From positions 293,287 through 357,286 of the forward strand of contig NZ_LGXZ01000003.1 of assembly GCF_001238295.1 (NCBI RefSeq): DNA of 64,000 nucleotides, given 5' to 3'. The notes under the pieces are model-generated. The model did no database searches. It saw only the letters and a list, made by a program, of their open reading frames with translations, and was not told the DNA's origin. Origin of the DNA: Ruegeria sp. 6PALISEP08. Its GTDB lineage: Bacteria; Pseudomonadota; Alphaproteobacteria; Rhodobacterales; Rhodobacteraceae. The position numbers and the translations under genes were made by a program. How positions within the stretch are numbered: position 1 is the stretch's first letter; the number at the start of each line of letters is the position of its first letter. Shown one piece after another: positions 18,822-27,375 of this stretch.

Positions 18822-18895
18822 GTGACGTTTACGTAATTCAGACGCTGCGTCACTTTAAAGTTGACGTAACATCCAAACGCGTAAACACCGTTTGG
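18822..18895. promoter_or_regulatory. Candidate MerR operator sites upstream of the acyl-CoA cluster
   Basis: Three related elements lie in the 270-nt gap before the first merR. GTGACGTTTACGTAAT at 18822-18837 is an imperfect dyad with ACGT-TT-ACGT geometry. AGTTGACGTAAC lies at 18859-18870. A perfect 7-bp inverted repeat CCAAACG-(9 nt)-CGTTTGG spans 18873-18895, with GTAAAC in its spacer. From memory, ACGT-centred dyads of the first kind resemble sites described for LiuR-type MerR regulators of branched-chain acyl-CoA catabolism. The assignment is inference. Confidence 0.5.
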
Positions 18896-19021
18896 TGAAA
18901 TTTTCTTTCCCTAAGGTCAGGCAAAACCCGCGTCTTTTAAGTGTGCAAAAGCTGCCCACACACGCATGTGGTGCGCCAAGCCGCGATTATTTGTCGAAGC
19001 GGACGTAAGGAAACGGCAGGT

Positions 19022-19390
19022 TTATTCCAGAGACTTTGCCGTCTGGTCGCGCAGGCGCTTTAGCTCGTCCATGGCCTCGTCCAGTTGCTGGCGCTGCTGT
19101 TCAAGCTCCCTCATCTGGCGATCCGCCATGTCTAAAAATGTGGCCATTTGCGCCTCGTTGCCCTGATCTTCATAGATCAACAGCCATTGGCGAATCTCTT
19201 CCAGAGGGAATCCGAACTTGCGGCCACGCATGATCAGCTTCATCCGCGCGCATTCCCTGGCGCCATAAAACCGGGACCGACCTTCGCGGTCCGGTTGCAG
19301 AAGCTCGATATATTCGTAATAGCGCAGGGTGCGCGGTGTTACATCGAACTCGGCGCACATTTCTTTGAATGACAAACGGTTGTTGGACAT
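19022..19390 (-). CDS. Second MerR-family transcriptional regulator
   Basis: 122 aa from ATG at 19390 (MSNNRLSFKEMCAEF), preceded by GAGGAGA. The HTH reads SFKEMCAEFDVTPRTLRYYE, followed by ELLQPDREGRSRFYGARECARM and a C-terminal coiled coil (~80-120: MADRQMRELEQQRQQLDEAM). It is clearly similar to the MerR protein encoded downstream (the DVTPRTLR and GFxLEEIRQ blocks match), so the two look like paralogues. It is divergent from two thioesterase genes with a 115-nt shared control region, which makes them candidate targets as well. Confidence 0.88.
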   Translation of the reverse strand: MSNNRLSFKEMCAEFDVTPRTLRYYEYIELLQPDREGRSRFYGARECARMKLIMRGRKFGFPLEEIRQWLLIYEDQGNEAQMATFLDMADRQMRELEQQRQQLDEAMDELKRLRDQTAKSLE

Positions 19391-19505
19391 TCCTGGTCTC
19401 CTCGCCAGCAACCTAGGCGGTCCCGATCTCAAGCGCAACAGGTGGGCTTGCCCTTTGCCGAAACAGCGGCTCATAAAGGAGGCGCAGAGAACAGGACACA
19501 TACCT

Positions 19506-19925
19506 ATGGTCGATAAGACAGTTTTAGCCCGACAGTTTATCGAGGCGATACCTCATGCGCGGGCTCTGAACCTGACGCTGACCCATATCGGCGAGGGTGA
19601 GGCAGAGATCACGCTGCCATACAACGAGGATCTGATCGGAGATCCGCGCACCGGTGTGATCCATGGCGGAGCAATCTCGACCATCTTGGATACGTGCTGC
19701 GGTGCTGCGGTGATGAGCCACCCCTCCGCGCCCGGAGGGACCGCAACCATCGACCTGCGGATTGATTACATGCGGGCGGCAACGCCAGGTCAGACGATAA
19801 CGGCGCGCGCGACCTGCTATCACATCACGCGGAACGTGGCCTTTGTACGGGCCACTGCTGTGGATAATGACAACGACTTGCCTGTGGCCACAGCTGCGGG
19901 ATCCTTTACGGTTGAGGGGAATTAA
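19506..19925 (+). CDS. PaaI-type hotdog-fold thioesterase
   Basis: 139 aa. The ATG at 19506 (MVDKTVLARQFIEAIP) gives the normal family length. The hotdog helix signature is visible as TGVIHGGAISTILDTCCGAAVM, where the HGG motif and Asp of PaaI thioesterases are present. TIDLRIDYMRAATPGQ is the typical central strand. It probably hydrolyses a short or medium acyl- or aryl-CoA thioester. AAAGGAGG lies about 25 nt before the ATG, too far to serve it directly. One nucleotide separates its stop from the next hotdog gene. Confidence 0.85.
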   Translation: MVDKTVLARQFIEAIPHARALNLTLTHIGEGEAEITLPYNEDLIGDPRTGVIHGGAISTILDTCCGAAVMSHPSAPGGTATIDLRIDYMRAATPGQTITARATCYHITRNVAFVRATAVDNDNDLPVATAAGSFTVEGN

Positions 19926-19926
19926 T

Positions 19927-20445
19927 ATGGCAAGACCTCGTCCCGAACCGGTGCAGATGGTCAAGCAAAGGCGTGATGCGGCATTGCGTGCGCTGGTTGA
20001 TGGTGTCCCTTACATCCGGTTTCTCAACATCAGCTTCGACCGACGCGGAGATGAATTGACCGGTGTTCTGCACTTTGATGACAAACTGATTGGCAATCCG
20101 TTTCTGCCTGCGATTCATGGCGGCGTGACGGCTGCATTTCTCGAAGTGACAGCCGTCATCACACTAAGCTGGGAACACATGTTCGCCAGCATAGAAAGCG
20201 GAGAGATAGACGCCGAGGCCATCGTGACGGACAAGAGCATTCGGTTCCCCAAGACAATTGACTTTACCGTAGATTATCTGCGTTCGGGTCTGCCGCGGGA
20301 TGCTTATGCACGGGCCTTTATCAGCCGGTCCGGACGGCGCTATGCCTCGGTCCGGGTCGAAGCCTGGCAGGACAATCACGCAAAACTGTTTGCGCAGGCA
20401 TCGGGGCATTTCCTGATGCCTCAACCCCCTATGGACAAGAACTGA
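19927..20445 (+). CDS. Second hotdog-fold thioesterase family protein
   Basis: 172 aa from ATG at 19927. LPAIHGGVTAAFLEVTAVITL is the hotdog helix with the HGG motif, but the catalytic Asp position seen in the upstream paralogue (ILDTC) is Glu here (FLEVT). KTIDFTVDYLRSGLPRDAYA is the matching central strand. A ~30-residue insertion (MFASIESGEIDAEAIVTDKS) separates the two halves. It lies directly behind the first thioesterase and 2 nt before the MATE gene, an operon of three. Confidence 0.82.
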   Translation: MARPRPEPVQMVKQRRDAALRALVDGVPYIRFLNISFDRRGDELTGVLHFDDKLIGNPFLPAIHGGVTAAFLEVTAVITLSWEHMFASIESGEIDAEAIVTDKSIRFPKTIDFTVDYLRSGLPRDAYARAFISRSGRRYASVRVEAWQDNHAKLFAQASGHFLMPQPPMDKN

Positions 20446-20447
20446 CC

Positions 20448-21764
20448 ATGCAGGACGCATCGGCGCCTATCACGCATAGACGGGTGCTGAAGATCGCAGC
20501 CCCGATTGTGCTGTCGAACGCAACCGTGCCCATTCTTGGCGCGGTGGATACGGGCGTTGTAGGTCAGATGGGGCAGGCCGCACCGATTGGTGCTGTGGGT
20601 GTGGGCGCGGTCATTCTGGCCTCGATCTATTGGATATTCGGGTTTCTGCGTATGGGCACAACCGGTCTGGCCGCGCAGGCGCGCGGTGCCGGAGATGTGG
20701 TCGAAACCCGCGCTTTGCTGATCCGGGGATTGCTGCTGGGTGCGGCGGCCGGGCTGTGCTTTGTCATTGCACAAGCTGCGGTGTTTGCCGGGGCGTTTGC
20801 CCTGTCACCTGCCAGCCCCGAGGTTGAGGCGCTGACCCGCTCCTATCTTGAGATTCGCATCTGGGGGGCCCCGGCCACCATTGCGCTTTTTGCCGTGACC
20901 GGATGGTTGATCGCGGTTGAACGCACACGTGGTGTATTCATTCTGCAGATCTGGATGAACGGGCTGAATATAGTTCTGGATCTGTGGTTCGTTCTCGGAC
21001 TGGGGTGGGGCGTGGAAGGGGTCGCGATTGCCACTCTGATCGCGGAGTGGACCGGTTTGGCGCTGGGCCTGTGGCTGTGCCGGGAAGGTTTCGAAGGCAA
21101 AATCTGGCGTGACTGGGCCCGGATTTTCGATGCCGAGCGTCTGCGCCGAATGATGCAGGTCAACGGGGACATCATGATCCGATCGGTCCTTTTGACAGGC
21201 TCATTTACGACCTTCCTGTTTGTGGGCGCGGATCTGGGCGACGTAACCTTGGCTGCTAATCAGGTTCTGCTGCAATTCCTGGAGATCACCGCCTTTGCTC
21301 TGGACGGCTTTGCTTTTTCGGCCGAGGCGTTGGTCGGCGGCGCAGTTGGAGCGCGGGATCGATATCAACTGCGGCGCGCCAGTATCATGGCGTCGCAATG
21401 GGGGATTGGTGGGGCCGTTGTTCTGGGGGCTTTGTTCTTCTTGGCAGGACCGGCCCTGATTGACCTGATGTCGACCTCGCCCGAGGTGCGTCTGGCTAGC
21501 CGTGACTACCTGTTCTGGGCGGCCTTAGCTCCGGTAATCGGCGTGGCGAGTTGGATGTTTGATGGCATCTATATCGGTGCGACCTGGACCCGGGCCATGC
21601 GCAACGCGATGATTCAATCCGTGGCAATCTACGTGGTCGCCTTGTTCATACTGGTGCCGAGCTTTGGCAATCACGGCCTTTGGGCCGCGCTGATGGTTCT
21701 GAACATCGCGCGTGGCGCGACGATGGGCTGGCGCTATCCCAAGCTTGAAGCGCAAGTGGCCTAA
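20448..21764 (+). CDS. MATE-family efflux transporter (DinF-like)
   Basis: 438 aa with twelve predicted transmembrane helices in two homologous halves. Helix 1 region APIVLSNATVPILGAVDTGVVG and the later LAANQVLLQFLEITAFALDGFAFSAEALVG are characteristic of the DinF branch of MATE exporters. Cation-coupled export of organic cations or drugs is expected, but the substrate is unknown. It follows the thioesterase genes by 2 nt and overlaps the convergent arsC gene by 4 nt. Confidence 0.92.
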   Translation: MQDASAPITHRRVLKIAAPIVLSNATVPILGAVDTGVVGQMGQAAPIGAVGVGAVILASIYWIFGFLRMGTTGLAAQARGAGDVVETRALLIRGLLLGAAAGLCFVIAQAAVFAGAFALSPASPEVEALTRSYLEIRIWGAPATIALFAVTGWLIAVERTRGVFILQIWMNGLNIVLDLWFVLGLGWGVEGVAIATLIAEWTGLALGLWLCREGFEGKIWRDWARIFDAERLRRMMQVNGDIMIRSVLLTGSFTTFLFVGADLGDVTLAANQVLLQFLEITAFALDGFAFSAEALVGGAVGARDRYQLRRASIMASQWGIGGAVVLGALFFLAGPALIDLMSTSPEVRLASRDYLFWAALAPVIGVASWMFDGIYIGATWTRAMRNAMIQSVAIYVVALFILVPSFGNHGLWAALMVLNIARGATMGWRYPKLEAQVA

Positions 21765-22108
21765 AGCAAGATCAGCAGGTTCTCCGGCGGACGCCCGATT
21801 GCGGCTTTGTCCCTGGCAATGGCAAGGGGGCGTTCGATCAGAATGGGGTTCGCTGCCATAGCGCGGATCAGTTCGTCATCCGAAGCGGTTTTGGTCAGTC
21901 CCAATTCCTTGAACCGTTTTTCGCCGCTGCGCACCATGTCAATCACAGGCAGTCCCAGCGCAGCGTGAGCGGCCCGCAATTCATCGGCCGAGGGCGCATC
22001 TTCAAGATATTTTCGCACTGTTATCTGTGCGCCATTTTCTTCCAACAGTGCCAGTCCGGCGCGGGATTTGGAACAGCGGGGGTTGTGCCAATACTCGATC
22101 ACAGCCAA
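21761..22108 (-). CDS. arsC: Arsenate reductase (glutaredoxin-type ArsC)
   Basis: 115 aa. Catalytic Cys in [19 protein letters not shown] near the N terminus. The arginines that bind arsenate in ArsC are conserved in [20 protein letters not shown] and IGRPPENLL. The protein would reduce arsenate with glutathione and glutaredoxin. No arsenite exporter or ArsR is adjacent; it is instead the last gene of a housekeeping operon overlapping pyrD by 10 nt. YffB/Spx-like paralogues share the fold, so arsenate is the family assignment rather than proven. Confidence 0.88.
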   Translation of the reverse strand: MAVIEYWHNPRCSKSRAGLALLEENGAQITVRKYLEDAPSADELRAAHAALGLPVIDMVRSGEKRFKELGLTKTASDDELIRAMAANPILIERPLAIARDKAAIGRPPENLLILL

Positions 22109-23157
22109 TCCTCACGTTTGCTGCCAACGGCCTGGGCAACTGTGTCAAAGCCATCACGGGCCAGCAATTGATCTAGTCCATGCGCTATGTCAGCCGCCAA
22201 GGAAATCCCGCCATACACCATCGCGGTATAAAATTGCACGGCTGACGCCCCGGCGCAGATCTTGGCATAAGCTTGCTCGGCGTTGCTGATGCCGCCCACG
22301 CCGATCAGCGGGAAATCACCACCGGTCATCTGGCTCAGCTTTGCCAGAACGCGGGTGGATTTTTCGAACAACGGCGCACCAGACAAGCCTCCGGCCTCAC
22401 CTTTATGCGCGCTGCGCAACCCGTCGCGCGACAGGGTGGTGTTGGTGGCGATCACCGCATCCACACGGGTTTCGTGCGCAACCTTGGCAATGTCCTGCAA
22501 CTCGGAATCGGTCAGATCTGGTGCAATTTTCAGAAAGATGGGCAGAGGGCATGGCAGCGCGTCCCGTGTCTCGATCACACCGTTCAACAGCGCGGTCAGC
22601 GCGGCCTTGCCTTGCAAATCGCGCAGTTTTTCCGTGTTCGGCGAGGATACATTTACGGTAGCGAAATCCAGATGCGCAGCGCAATGCGCCAGAACATTTG
22701 CAAAATCACCAGCGCGGTCTTCGCTGTCTTTGTTGGCCCCTAGGTTCAGGCCGATCACTGCGTCCTTGGGGCGCTCTGCCAGCCGTTTGGCCATCACCTC
22801 CATGCCTTCGTTGTTGAAACCAAAGCGGTTGATGGCTGCCTTGTCCTCGGTCAGGCGAAACAGGCGCGGTTTGGGGTTTCCCGGTTGCGGGCGGGGGGTG
22901 ACGGCGCCCACTTCGATAAAGCCGAATCCGACGCGCGACAGAGGTGTGAGAACCTCACCATTCTTGTCGAAACCAGCGGCCAGACCGACCGGATTGGGCA
23001 GCTCCAACCCCGCCACGTTGGTCCTGAGCCGTGATGTCGTCACCGGCCCCGGCGCGGGTGCCAGCCCGGACTTCAGCACCTTGATCGACATGCCATGGGC
23101 AGCTTCGGGGTCCATACGGTGCAGGGCGCTCAGCCCCAGTTTTTCAATCAGTTTCAT
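22099..23157 (-). CDS. pyrD: Dihydroorotate dehydrogenase (quinone), class 2
   Basis: Fourth step of pyrimidine synthesis, oxidising dihydroorotate with quinone at the inner membrane. 352 aa. The N-terminal extension ([23 protein letters not shown] region) marks the membrane-associated class 2. FMN and substrate motifs: [29 protein letters not shown], and [16 protein letters not shown] with the catalytic Ser. [20 protein letters not shown] is the phosphate-binding end. It is translationally coupled to DUF1330 upstream (ATGA) and overlaps arsC downstream. Confidence 0.96.
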   Translation of the reverse strand: MKLIEKLGLSALHRMDPEAAHGMSIKVLKSGLAPAPGPVTTSRLRTNVAGLELPNPVGLAAGFDKNGEVLTPLSRVGFGFIEVGAVTPRPQPGNPKPRLFRLTEDKAAINRFGFNNEGMEVMAKRLAERPKDAVIGLNLGANKDSEDRAGDFANVLAHCAAHLDFATVNVSSPNTEKLRDLQGKAALTALLNGVIETRDALPCPLPIFLKIAPDLTDSELQDIAKVAHETRVDAVIATNTTLSRDGLRSAHKGEAGGLSGAPLFEKSTRVLAKLSQMTGGDFPLIGVGGISNAEQAYAKICAGASAVQFYTAMVYGGISLAADIAHGLDQLLARDGFDTVAQAVGSKREDWL

Positions 23158-23585
23158 CCGAAGGCCTTTCCGCTTTCACCTGATCCGCACCGGATCAGGC
23201 GCGAGGTTTCGACCGCGGCCTGACGATGGCTCACCGCTGCCCGGTATACAGGGTTGGTTACCATTTCAAGAAACGCGTGTGCGGTTGGATAGCGTACGAT
23301 AAAGACGGCATCCCAGACCTCATCGGACGGGCCGATCAACGTTGTTTCAAACACCCCACGCCACATAATGCTCGCCCCGATACGTGCAACAATCGGTGCG
23401 GTTTCAGCCCCGTATTTCTGATAGGCTTCCGCCCCGGTCAGCCCCGCGCCTGCCAATTCATGCGCAGCAGGATACTGCGCTACGGCCCGGAACTTCACCA
23501 GATTGAGCATTTCAATCGGCTGGTCCCGGTCCAGAGCTTTGAATGCCTCGAACTGATCCCGATCCGGGTCAACAAAGGATGTCAT
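23154..23585 (-). CDS. DUF1330 domain protein
   Basis: 143 aa. The motifs [11 protein letters not shown] near residue 25 and [18 protein letters not shown], then [18 protein letters not shown], are the layout of DUF1330, a dimeric ferredoxin-like alpha+beta barrel of unknown function. No catalytic residues can be assigned. It sits between DUF952 and pyrD with 4-nt overlaps on both sides, so it is co-expressed with pyrimidine synthesis. Confidence 0.85.
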   Translation of the reverse strand: MTSFVDPDRDQFEAFKALDRDQPIEMLNLVKFRAVAQYPAAHELAGAGLTGAEAYQKYGAETAPIVARIGASIMWRGVFETTLIGPSDEVWDAVFIVRYPTAHAFLEMVTNPVYRAAVSHRQAAVETSRLIRCGSGESGKAFG

Positions 23586-23920
23586 TCCATGTCCTCGGGG
23601 AACTGATGCACAGCGCCGTCAAATGGCAAAGGGCGCGACCAGACAACGTCGCTGAGCTGGATCTGGCGATAGAGATGTGGGAACAGGGCACCGCCCCGCG
23701 ACACTTCCCATTTCAGATCGTCGCCCATGGCGTCAGCATCGCAGGCCAGCAATGTCAAACCATCTACACCTGCAAAGTGTTTGGCCGCTGTTTCTGCAGC
23801 TTGCTCAGCGGTTGAAAAATGGACAAATCCGTCGGTCACATCGATCGGTGCGCCGTCTGTCGCGCCCTTGTCCTGCAAGGCGGCCCATTCCTCGGCCCGG
23901 ATAATCTTAAAAATCAGCAT
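23582..23920 (-). CDS. DUF952 domain protein
   Basis: 112 aa from ATG at 23920 (MLIFKIIRAEEWAALQ), the normal length for DUF952; a longer in-frame extension upstream has no family similarity. VTDGFVHFSTAEQAAETAAKHFAG is the diagnostic stretch. LLACDADAMGDDLKWEVSRGG and FPHLYRQIQLSDV complete the domain, which has an ADP-ribosyltransferase-like fold of unknown role. It is the first gene of DUF952-DUF1330-pyrD-arsC and diverges from the 5'-nucleotidase gene across 107 nt. Confidence 0.85.
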   Translation of the reverse strand: MLIFKIIRAEEWAALQDKGATDGAPIDVTDGFVHFSTAEQAAETAAKHFAGVDGLTLLACDADAMGDDLKWEVSRGGALFPHLYRQIQLSDVVWSRPLPFDGAVHQFPEDME

Positions 23921-24027
23921 ACCGATCTGATGCCCCGCGCTGCGCTTGGAATCAAGCTGGAATTCCTCTTTGACTCTCCGTCGTGATGGGCGCACGATCC
24001 CCTTAAACAATAACTGGGAGTTCCAAG

Positions 24028-25605
24028 ATGCAGACCCGATTTTTGACTTCAGTTGCGGTTCTGGGCCTGACCGCTGGTGTTGCAGCAGCCGACTACAAGT
24101 TGACGATTTTGCACACCAACGATTTTCATTCGCGGTTCGAACCGATCAACAAATACGACAGCGGATGCGGTGCAGAAGACAATGCGGAAGGAAAGTGCTT
24201 TGGAGGATCGGCGCGCCTTGTTACTGCCGTCAACGAAGCACGGGAACGTGCCGAGAATTCGATTCTGGTGGACGGCGGGGATCAGTTTCAGGGGTCTCTT
24301 TTCTACACTTACTACAAGGGCAAAGTTGCTGCCGAGTTTATGAACAAGCTTGGCTATGACGCCATGACCGTCGGTAATCACGAGTTCGACGATGGCCCAG
24401 AAGTGTTGCGCGGCTTTATTGACACGGTCGATTTTCCGGTTTTGATGTCCAATGCCGATATTCGCGACGAAGAACTTCTGACTGATCATATCAAGAAATC
24501 TACCGTGATCGAGGTGGGCGGCGAAAAGATCGGCCTGATTGGGCTGACACCAATCGATACACATGAGCTTGCGTCGCCCGGCCCCAACGTTACCTTTTCA
24601 GACCCGGTGCCGGCGGTACAGGCCGAAGTCGACAGGCTGACAGGTGAAGGCGTCAACAAGATCGTCGTGCTGAGCCATTCAGGTTATGGTGTCGACCAGC
24701 GTGTCGCTCAGGAGACAAGTGGGGTCGATGTGATCGTTGGCGGGCATTCGAACACGTATCTTTCGAATGCGTCGGAGAAGGCCGCAGGTCCCTATCCTAC
24801 GGTGGTCAACGGTGTGCAGATCGTTCAGGCTTATGCCTATGGCAAGTTTTTGGGTGAATTAAACGTCACATTTGATGACGACGGCAAAGTGTTGGAAGCT
24901 GTTGGTGAACCTCTGATCATGGACAACACCGTGACCGAGGATCAGGCCGCACTGGACCGGATCGCGGAATTGGCGGTGCCTCTGGATGAAATCCGAAACA
25001 AGGTTGTCGCAAACGCGGCTGACGCCATCGAGGGCGATCGCGCTGTGTGTCGTGTACAGGAATGCCAGATGGGCAATTTGGTTGCTGATGCAATGCTGGC
25101 GCGGGTCGCGGAACAGGGCGTTCAGATTGCCATCGCCAACTCGGGCGGTTTGCGGGCGTCTATCGATCCAGGAGAGGTGACCATGGGCGAAGTTCTGACT
25201 GTACTGCCTTTCCAGAACACGCTGTCCACTTTTGAGATCACCGGACAAACCGTGATTGACGCGCTTGAGAATGGCGTCAGTCAGGTCGAAGAAGTGAAAG
25301 GTCGTTTTCCGCAAGTCGCAGGCCTGAGCTTTACCTGGGATCCAAGCGTGGCCCCGAACGAAGGCCGCATCAGCGAAGTGATGGTGGCTGAAGGTGACGG
25401 GTTTGTTCCGATTGACCCGAACAAGACCTACCTCGTTGTGACCAACAACTACGTGCGCAATGGTGGTGACGGGTACAAGATGTTCGAAGGCGATGACAAG
25501 AACGCTTATGATTTCGGCCCGGATCTGGCCGATGTCACAGCCGAGTATCTGGCGGAAAACGCACCGTATCAGCCCTATCTGGATGGTCGTATCAAGCAGA
25601 AGTAA
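24028..25605 (+). CDS. Periplasmic 5'-nucleotidase / 2',3'-cyclic phosphodiesterase family (UshA-like)
   Basis: 525 aa. Signal peptide MQTRFLTSVAVLGLTAGVAAA. The metallophosphatase domain (~22-320) shows TILHTNDFHSR, LVDGGDQFQGS, VGNHEFDDG, LSHSGYG and VGGHSNTYL, the full set of dinuclear metal ligands. The C-terminal 5'-nucleotidase domain (~330-525) shows NLVADAML, ANSGGLRASI and GGDGYKMF for nucleotide binding. It hydrolyses extracellular nucleotides to nucleosides, supplying the salvage route encoded at 3.8-8.4 kb (inferred link) and releasing phosphate. GGGAG precedes the start. Confidence 0.94.
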   Translation: MQTRFLTSVAVLGLTAGVAAADYKLTILHTNDFHSRFEPINKYDSGCGAEDNAEGKCFGGSARLVTAVNEARERAENSILVDGGDQFQGSLFYTYYKGKVAAEFMNKLGYDAMTVGNHEFDDGPEVLRGFIDTVDFPVLMSNADIRDEELLTDHIKKSTVIEVGGEKIGLIGLTPIDTHELASPGPNVTFSDPVPAVQAEVDRLTGEGVNKIVVLSHSGYGVDQRVAQETSGVDVIVGGHSNTYLSNASEKAAGPYPTVVNGVQIVQAYAYGKFLGELNVTFDDDGKVLEAVGEPLIMDNTVTEDQAALDRIAELAVPLDEIRNKVVANAADAIEGDRAVCRVQECQMGNLVADAMLARVAEQGVQIAIANSGGLRASIDPGEVTMGEVLTVLPFQNTLSTFEITGQTVIDALENGVSQVEEVKGRFPQVAGLSFTWDPSVAPNEGRISEVMVAEGDGFVPIDPNKTYLVVTNNYVRNGGDGYKMFEGDDKNAYDFGPDLADVTAEYLAENAPYQPYLDGRIKQK

Positions 25606-25627
25606 TTCTGCCATTTGAAACAAGAAA

Positions 25628-25661
25628 GCCGCATCCAAGTGATGCGGCTTTTTCTGTTTTT
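25628..25661. terminator. Intrinsic terminator after the 5'-nucleotidase
   Basis: Stem GCCGCATC / GATGCGGC with loop CAAGT, followed by TTTTTCTGTTTTT. It lies 23 nt after the stop codon and immediately before the convergent sulfotransferase gene, which may also use it. Confidence 0.9.
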
Positions 25662-25668
25662 CTACCGG

Positions 25669-27321
25669 TCAGCTGAAATCGTATTCCGGCCAAAGTGATG
25701 GGTCGAACCCGTCCAGCATCGGTTTGATATGATCTGCCACCTCGTGCCACCCGCCGATGGATTTGGTTGAGATTTTGTTACGAACCTGATCGATACTAGC
25801 AGTTCTGACCAGTTTGGTGTTTTCCTCGGGTCGCATCATGGTCTCGCTCCATTCAATGCCACAGAACGCGGAGACCTGTTTGCTGTAGGTCTCTGGGTCG
25901 GCCACCAACTTTTCATAGGGAACTGTCAGGATCTTGTCGCCAAATACGGACTGCCAATGCGCCATGTACTGGCGGTACATGTTCGCCGAATGAGCAATCG
26001 ACTGAAGATTTGATGCATAGCGCATCCCACCTGCAGGAAAGCGGCGAATCCACTTGGACAAGCCGACATCACGAGGATCCCGAAGCATGTTTATCACCTT
26101 GGCATTCGGGAATGCGGCCAACAAGAACCCTACACGCTGGAAATTGTGGGGCATCTTGTCGACAAAGGCGACCGAGTCTTCAGGGATCGGCGGCATCAGC
26201 TTACGGAATTCCCGCGCATATTCGGCTGCCTTCGCGGCGGTGAATGCGGTTTTCCCGTTCTCGAAGTCTTGGGATAGGTCCGCGCCTAGCATTAACTCTC
26301 CGCACCCAGCAATATTTGGCGCAGAACTGAGCATCATTTCCATCAGCGTTGTACCAGACCGCGGCTGCCCAATTACAAAGATAGGCATCGGTGAATCTGT
26401 GCTGTCAGAGGTCGGAATGTCTGCGCCGATCGGGAACAGGCTTTTGATACTGCGAAGTTTTTTCTCTTCTGCCGCAAAGTTATACGGATTGCTGTCGTGC
26501 TGAATCGCATTGGCGTATGCAAATTGCGGCAGCGCCGTGTCCAGACCGTCGGTTTGAGACATCAGATGCGCTTTGGCGAACTCAAGCTCTACCAGCTCGT
26601 TCTCGTTATTGGCGATAGCGATCTCAACAGCACCCATCAGGTTCGCCGCATCCTCTTTGCCGACCATTGTCGACAATTGCAGCAGTGTCGGGGCGTGCTC
26701 AGGATCTTCCTCAAGGATACGGCGTAGAATTTCGGTTGATCCCTTCTTGTCGCCGTTCTGGTGCAGACTCACCGATTTCTGGAAGGCGATCTTAATGTCA
26801 TCCGGGTCAAGCTCATAAGCACGCGCAATATCGCGGGAGTTTTCCTCGTCAAACCCAATCTTGGAATAGGCCCGGGCCCGCTTAGTCAACAAATCGGCAT
26901 TGTCGGGGTCAGTCGCCAGCTTGTTGGTCGCGTGCTCGATGATCGAACGCCAGGACGTACCTTTGAGGTGTATCTCATCCAGAACGCGGTTCAGTTCCTT
27001 GTTGTTGGGGAACTGTTCCAACTTGTGTTCGGTATATTCCAGCGCTTTGGGAAACTGGCCGGTCTGCATCAGGGCGTTGGCGAGGTTTTCCACAAACTGC
27101 GGATCATCCGGCTTCATCCGCGAGGCTTCGACAAAATGCGGAATGGATTTCTTGTATTGCTTCATCTCGGTCAGAACAAAACCGGCGATGGCGTGGAAGT
27201 CCGTGTCCTTGGGGAATTTCTTGACACCCAGCTGCGCCTTTTTCAAAGCCTGCGGCAGCTTGTCTGCTTCCAGAAGGGAAATTGCTTTGCTCTTGAGGGA
27301 TTGAGTCGTTTGGTTTTTCAT
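25669..27321 (-). CDS. TPR-sulfotransferase fusion protein
   Basis: 550 aa from ATG at 27321 (MKNQTTQSLKSKAISL); a TTG at 27351 would add ten residues. The N-terminal ~270 residues are tetratricopeptide repeats (for example PQALKKAQLGVKKFPKDTDF and PKALEYTEHKLEQFPNNKEL). The C-terminal ~250 residues are a sulfotransferase domain: IFVIGQPRSGTTLMEMML is the 5'-phosphosulfate loop for PAPS, and KVINMLRDPRDVGLSKW is the 3'-phosphate site. Acceptors of such bacterial fusions are mostly unknown, with exopolysaccharides or glycolipids being possible. Convergent with the 5'-nucleotidase and divergent from the YedK gene by 54 nt. Confidence 0.88.
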   Translation of the reverse strand: MKNQTTQSLKSKAISLLEADKLPQALKKAQLGVKKFPKDTDFHAIAGFVLTEMKQYKKSIPHFVEASRMKPDDPQFVENLANALMQTGQFPKALEYTEHKLEQFPNNKELNRVLDEIHLKGTSWRSIIEHATNKLATDPDNADLLTKRARAYSKIGFDEENSRDIARAYELDPDDIKIAFQKSVSLHQNGDKKGSTEILRRILEEDPEHAPTLLQLSTMVGKEDAANLMGAVEIAIANNENELVELEFAKAHLMSQTDGLDTALPQFAYANAIQHDSNPYNFAAEEKKLRSIKSLFPIGADIPTSDSTDSPMPIFVIGQPRSGTTLMEMMLSSAPNIAGCGELMLGADLSQDFENGKTAFTAAKAAEYAREFRKLMPPIPEDSVAFVDKMPHNFQRVGFLLAAFPNAKVINMLRDPRDVGLSKWIRRFPAGGMRYASNLQSIAHSANMYRQYMAHWQSVFGDKILTVPYEKLVADPETYSKQVSAFCGIEWSETMMRPEENTKLVRTASIDQVRNKISTKSIGGWHEVADHIKPMLDGFDPSLWPEYDFS

Positions 27322-27375
27322 GTGACCCGTGTGATCCTGCGCCTGTATCAAGAATATGTCGATGGTTCATTACCC

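Noticed and set aside
21761..22108. An arsenic resistance operon
   Set aside because: Only arsC is present, without arsR, arsB or acr3, and it is coupled to pyrD, so a dedicated ars operon is not supported.
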